Position numbers and translations under genes: made by a program. The notes under the pieces are model-generated. The model saw only the letters and a list, made by a program, of their open reading frames with translations. It was not told the DNA's origin and ran no database searches. Positions 61,486-64,000 of a DNA stretch of 64,000 nucleotides are shown here, piece by piece (the first letter of the stretch is position 1; each line of letters begins with the position of its first letter). Source of the DNA: Flavivirga sp. 57AJ16 (GTDB taxonomy: Bacteria > Bacteroidota > Bacteroidia > Flavobacteriales > Flavobacteriaceae); the NCBI RefSeq assembly GCF_028736925.1, contig NZ_JAQZAT010000001.1, forward strand, positions 503,485 through 567,484. Direction: 5' to 3'.

Positions 61486-64000
61486 ATGACAACTTTTATT
61501 TTTGATGTTCTAAAAGATTTACAAAACAGCAACGAAAATTTTTCTGAAACAACTTTTATATTACCAAGTAAAAGAGCTGGATTGTTTTTAAAACATCAAC
61601 TCGCTACAGTTACTAAGCAAACTATCTTTTCTCCCCATATAATAAGTATTGAAGAATTTGTTGAAGAATTATCTCAGCTAAAAAGTATTTCGAATACAGA
61701 GCTCCTTTTTGAGTTTTATAACGTTTATGTTAAATTAACCAATAGTAAAGAAACAGACGCTTTTGAATCGTTCTCAAAATGGGCCCAAATATTACTTCAA
61801 GACTTTAATGAAATAGATAGATACCTCATACCTCAAAAAAACATCTTCGATTATTTAAGTGCTATACAAGATTTAAATCACTGGTCCTTAGAAAATAACA
61901 AAACTGATTTTGTTAAAAATTATTTGTCCTTTTGGAACAAACTTTATAACTACTATACCCTATTTACCGAACAACTTATAAATAAAAAAATAGGCTATCA
62001 AGGCTTAATTTATAGAGAAGCTGCTAAAAACATAAAATCTTATATTCAAAATAACCCTGAAAAACTGCATGTTTTTTTGGGCTTTAATGCTTTAAATACT
62101 TCCGAAGAAACCATTATACAGGAATTGCTTCAAAATAACTTGGCAAAAACGTATTGGGATATAGACGCTGTTTTTATAAACAATCAAAAACATGATGCCG
62201 CTTTATTTACACGACAACATAAAACTAATTGGTCATTTTTTAAAAACAATCCGTTTAACTGGGTAACTACAAATTATTCAAAAGAAAAAAATATTTCGGC
62301 TTTTGGTATTCCAAAAAATATTGGGCAGGCAAAATACATTGGGACACTTTTAAATAGTTTACAAAAAGACAACCAACCATTACAAAATACAGCCGTTGTC
62401 TTAGGTGACGAAAATTTACTTATCCCGGTATTAAATTCGCTTCCCTCAACGATCGAAACGTTAAATATAACTATGGGGTTCCCTTTAAAATCTATCCCAA
62501 TAGCCTCTCTTTTTGAATCCTTGTTTCGTTTACACAATACATCATCGAATGCATTTTACTATAAAGACATTATTAATATTATATCACATCAATTTATAAG
62601 GCCTCTATTTTATGTTAAAGAGGTTGATTTAGCAACAAAAATTATTGAGACTATTAATACTAATAATTTAGCTTACTTAACTGTCGAACGTATAAAAGGA
62701 CTGGCAGATAGCTCTAACGATCTTATTGATCTGTTGTTCTCAAATTGGGACAAGTCTATTGATACGGCCTTAAATAACTGCTCTCAATTAATATTATATA
62801 TCAAAAACTATTTAGACGATAAAAAAGCTTCCAATCTATTATCATTAGAGTACCTATTCCGTTTTAATGAGCTATTTAATGAGTTATCCCGGCTCAATAC
62901 AGCATACCATCATATTAAGGATATTTCGACACTGTATAGCGTTTACAAAGAATTGTTAAGCTCTGAAACCTTGGATTTCCAAGGAGAACCTCTACAAGGG
63001 CTCCAAATTATGGGGATGTTGGAATCTCGTGTTTTAGACTTTGAAACCGTTATTATTTCATCGGTAAACGAAGGTATTCTTCCTTCTGGAAAAACCAATA
63101 ATTCATTCATTCCGTTTGATGTTAAAATAGAAAACAATTTACCGACTTACAAAGAAAAGGATGCTGTTTATACCTATCATTTTTATAGGCTTTTACAACG
63201 GGCTAAAAATGTGTATCTCCTTTATAATACAGAAGCAGATATTTTAACGGGCGGTGAAAAAAGTAGGTTTATAACCCAATTGGAACTGGAGGGGATACAT
63301 CATATAAACCATCAAATTATTGCACCTCAGGTTCCCATAATTAAAACACCATTAAATAGTATTGAAAAAACGAACCCTGTTTTAAATGAACTAAAAATCG
63401 TTGCTCAAAAAGGGTTTTCCCCATCATCGCTTACCAATTATATAAGAAACCCTATTGATTTTTATTATCAGAAAATATTAAAGATAAAAGAGCATGACAG
63501 TGTAGAGGAAACTGTAGCTGCCAATACTTTGGGAACCGTTGTACATAATACTCTGGAAGACTTTTATAAACCGTTGGTCGGCACTTTTATATCTGTAGAG
63601 ATTATTAAAAAACTAAAAGCCAATATTGTAAAAAGGGTTGGGTATCATTTTACGGATGTTTATAAGGAAGGCGATATTACTAAAGGTAAAAACTTAATAA
63701 TCTTTGAAATTGCAAAAAGATATGTATCGAACTTTTTAGATTTAGAAATTGAAGATTTAAAAGCGGGCAATCAAATAAAGATCATAGCCATTGAAGCTAA
63801 TAATAATGTGATCATTGACATTCCAGAACTGGGCTTCCCCGTTAGCATTACAGGGAAAGTAGATCGCGTTGATGAATACAATGGTGTTACCAGAATTATA
63901 GACTACAAAACAGGGAAAGTAGCGCAAAGCAGCATTGAGATTGTAGATTGGGAAACTATTACAATCGATTACTCTAAATACAGTAAAAGCTTTCAAGTGC
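61486..64000 (+). CDS. AddB-like PD-(D/E)XK nuclease family protein, cut by the window edge
   Basis: At least 838 codons from ATG 61486, open to the end of the window. The start reads MTTFIFDVLKDLQNSN, then ETTFILPSKRAGLFLKHQL, the degenerate helicase core of AddB. LQGLQIMGMLESRVLDFETVIISSVNEGILP is the AddB-like motif V/VI area. The nuclease domain begins at FSPSSLTNYIRNPIDFYYQKIL, where the iron-sulfur cysteine of Firmicutes AddB is an asparagine, and its core GKVDRVDEYNGVTRIIDYKTGK is complete. With the helicase-nuclease at 56414 it should form the end-resection complex. Confidence 0.93.
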   Translation, partial: MTTFIFDVLKDLQNSNENFSETTFILPSKRAGLFLKHQLATVTKQTIFSPHIISIEEFVEELSQLKSISNTELLFEFYNVYVKLTNSKETDAFESFSKWAQILLQDFNEIDRYLIPQKNIFDYLSAIQDLNHWSLENNKTDFVKNYLSFWNKLYNYYTLFTEQLINKKIGYQGLIYREAAKNIKSYIQNNPEKLHVFLGFNALNTSEETIIQELLQNNLAKTYWDIDAVFINNQKHDAALFTRQHKTNWSFFKNNPFNWVTTNYSKEKNISAFGIPKNIGQAKYIGTLLNSLQKDNQPLQNTAVVLGDENLLIPVLNSLPSTIETLNITMGFPLKSIPIASLFESLFRLHNTSSNAFYYKDIINIISHQFIRPLFYVKEVDLATKIIETINTNNLAYLTVERIKGLADSSNDLIDLLFSNWDKSIDTALNNCSQLILYIKNYLDDKKASNLLSLEYLFRFNELFNELSRLNTAYHHIKDISTLYSVYKELLSSETLDFQGEPLQGLQIMGMLESRVLDFETVIISSVNEGILPSGKTNNSFIPFDVKIENNLPTYKEKDAVYTYHFYRLLQRAKNVYLLYNTEADILTGGEKSRFITQLELEGIHHINHQIIAPQVPIIKTPLNSIEKTNPVLNELKIVAQKGFSPSSLTNYIRNPIDFYYQKILKIKEHDSVEETVAANTLGTVVHNTLEDFYKPLVGTFISVEIIKKLKANIVKRVGYHFTDVYKEGDITKGKNLIIFEIAKRYVSNFLDLEIEDLKAGNQIKIIAIEANNNVIIDIPELGFPVSITGKVDRVDEYNGVTRIIDYKTGKVAQSSIEIVDWETITIDYSKYSKSFQV

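Overview
The window comes from the chromosome of a member of the Bacteroidetes, most likely a marine Flavobacteriaceae. The evidence is the low GC content, the absence of Shine-Dalgarno boxes, promoters of the TTG-19/20-TAnnTTTG type, and lineage-typical genes: a Bat aerotolerance operon, PorP/SprF with a type IX secretion adhesin, an IPExxxVDY protein, an OmpA with thrombospondin-3 repeats and the long PurF paralogue. I see no rRNA, tRNA, CRISPR array, prophage or complete insertion sequence. Naming a genus would be a guess.

Layout. 1-340 is a 120-bp tandem repeat. 357-7179 (minus) is a moxR-DUF58-batD-like-batA-batB-batC operon. 7366-10764 carries a DUF4382 lipoprotein, a short-chain dehydrogenase and an AlbA_2 (Schlafen-type) protein. 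10.8-14.5 kb is rich in repeats: three truncated starts of a REP-associated tyrosine transposase (RAYT) with palindromes, around a DUF2200 gene and a sulfatase lipoprotein. 14.5-18.5 kb has an ALDH7-type dehydrogenase, an isoaspartyl peptidase lipoprotein and a CAP lipoprotein. 18.8-28.6 kb has an alpha-2-macroglobulin lipoprotein and penicillin-binding protein 1C, a known gene pair, here separated by DUF2071, a monooxygenase-like gene and a DUF559 nuclease cassette bounded by long direct repeats.

28.8-41.4 kb is mostly housekeeping: CYTH/YCII/EEP operon, dinB, pyk, IPExxxVDY, rnc, fabF, acpP, purN, an RNase H with viroplasmin domain, a PfkB kinase and a PurF paralogue. 41.4-41.86 kb holds two tandem copies of a probable small RNA gene. 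41.86-50.5 kb (minus) is a 2562-residue type IX secreted adhesin followed by its PorP/SprF partner. Eight of the adhesin's modules are near-identical and lie in a GC-rich island. Upstream lies a histidine kinase/response regulator pair. The right end has two small unknown genes, superoxide dismutase, and an AddA-like helicase-nuclease and AddB-like nuclease (cut by the window edge) with ompA between them.

The items I consider most worth following are the DUF559 cassette with its 132-bp repeats, the duplicated small RNA genes, the RAYT-start/REP units that break off at the same codon, the recently amplified GC-rich adhesin array, and a duplicated terminator-promoter module at about 51.1 and 55.4 kb.
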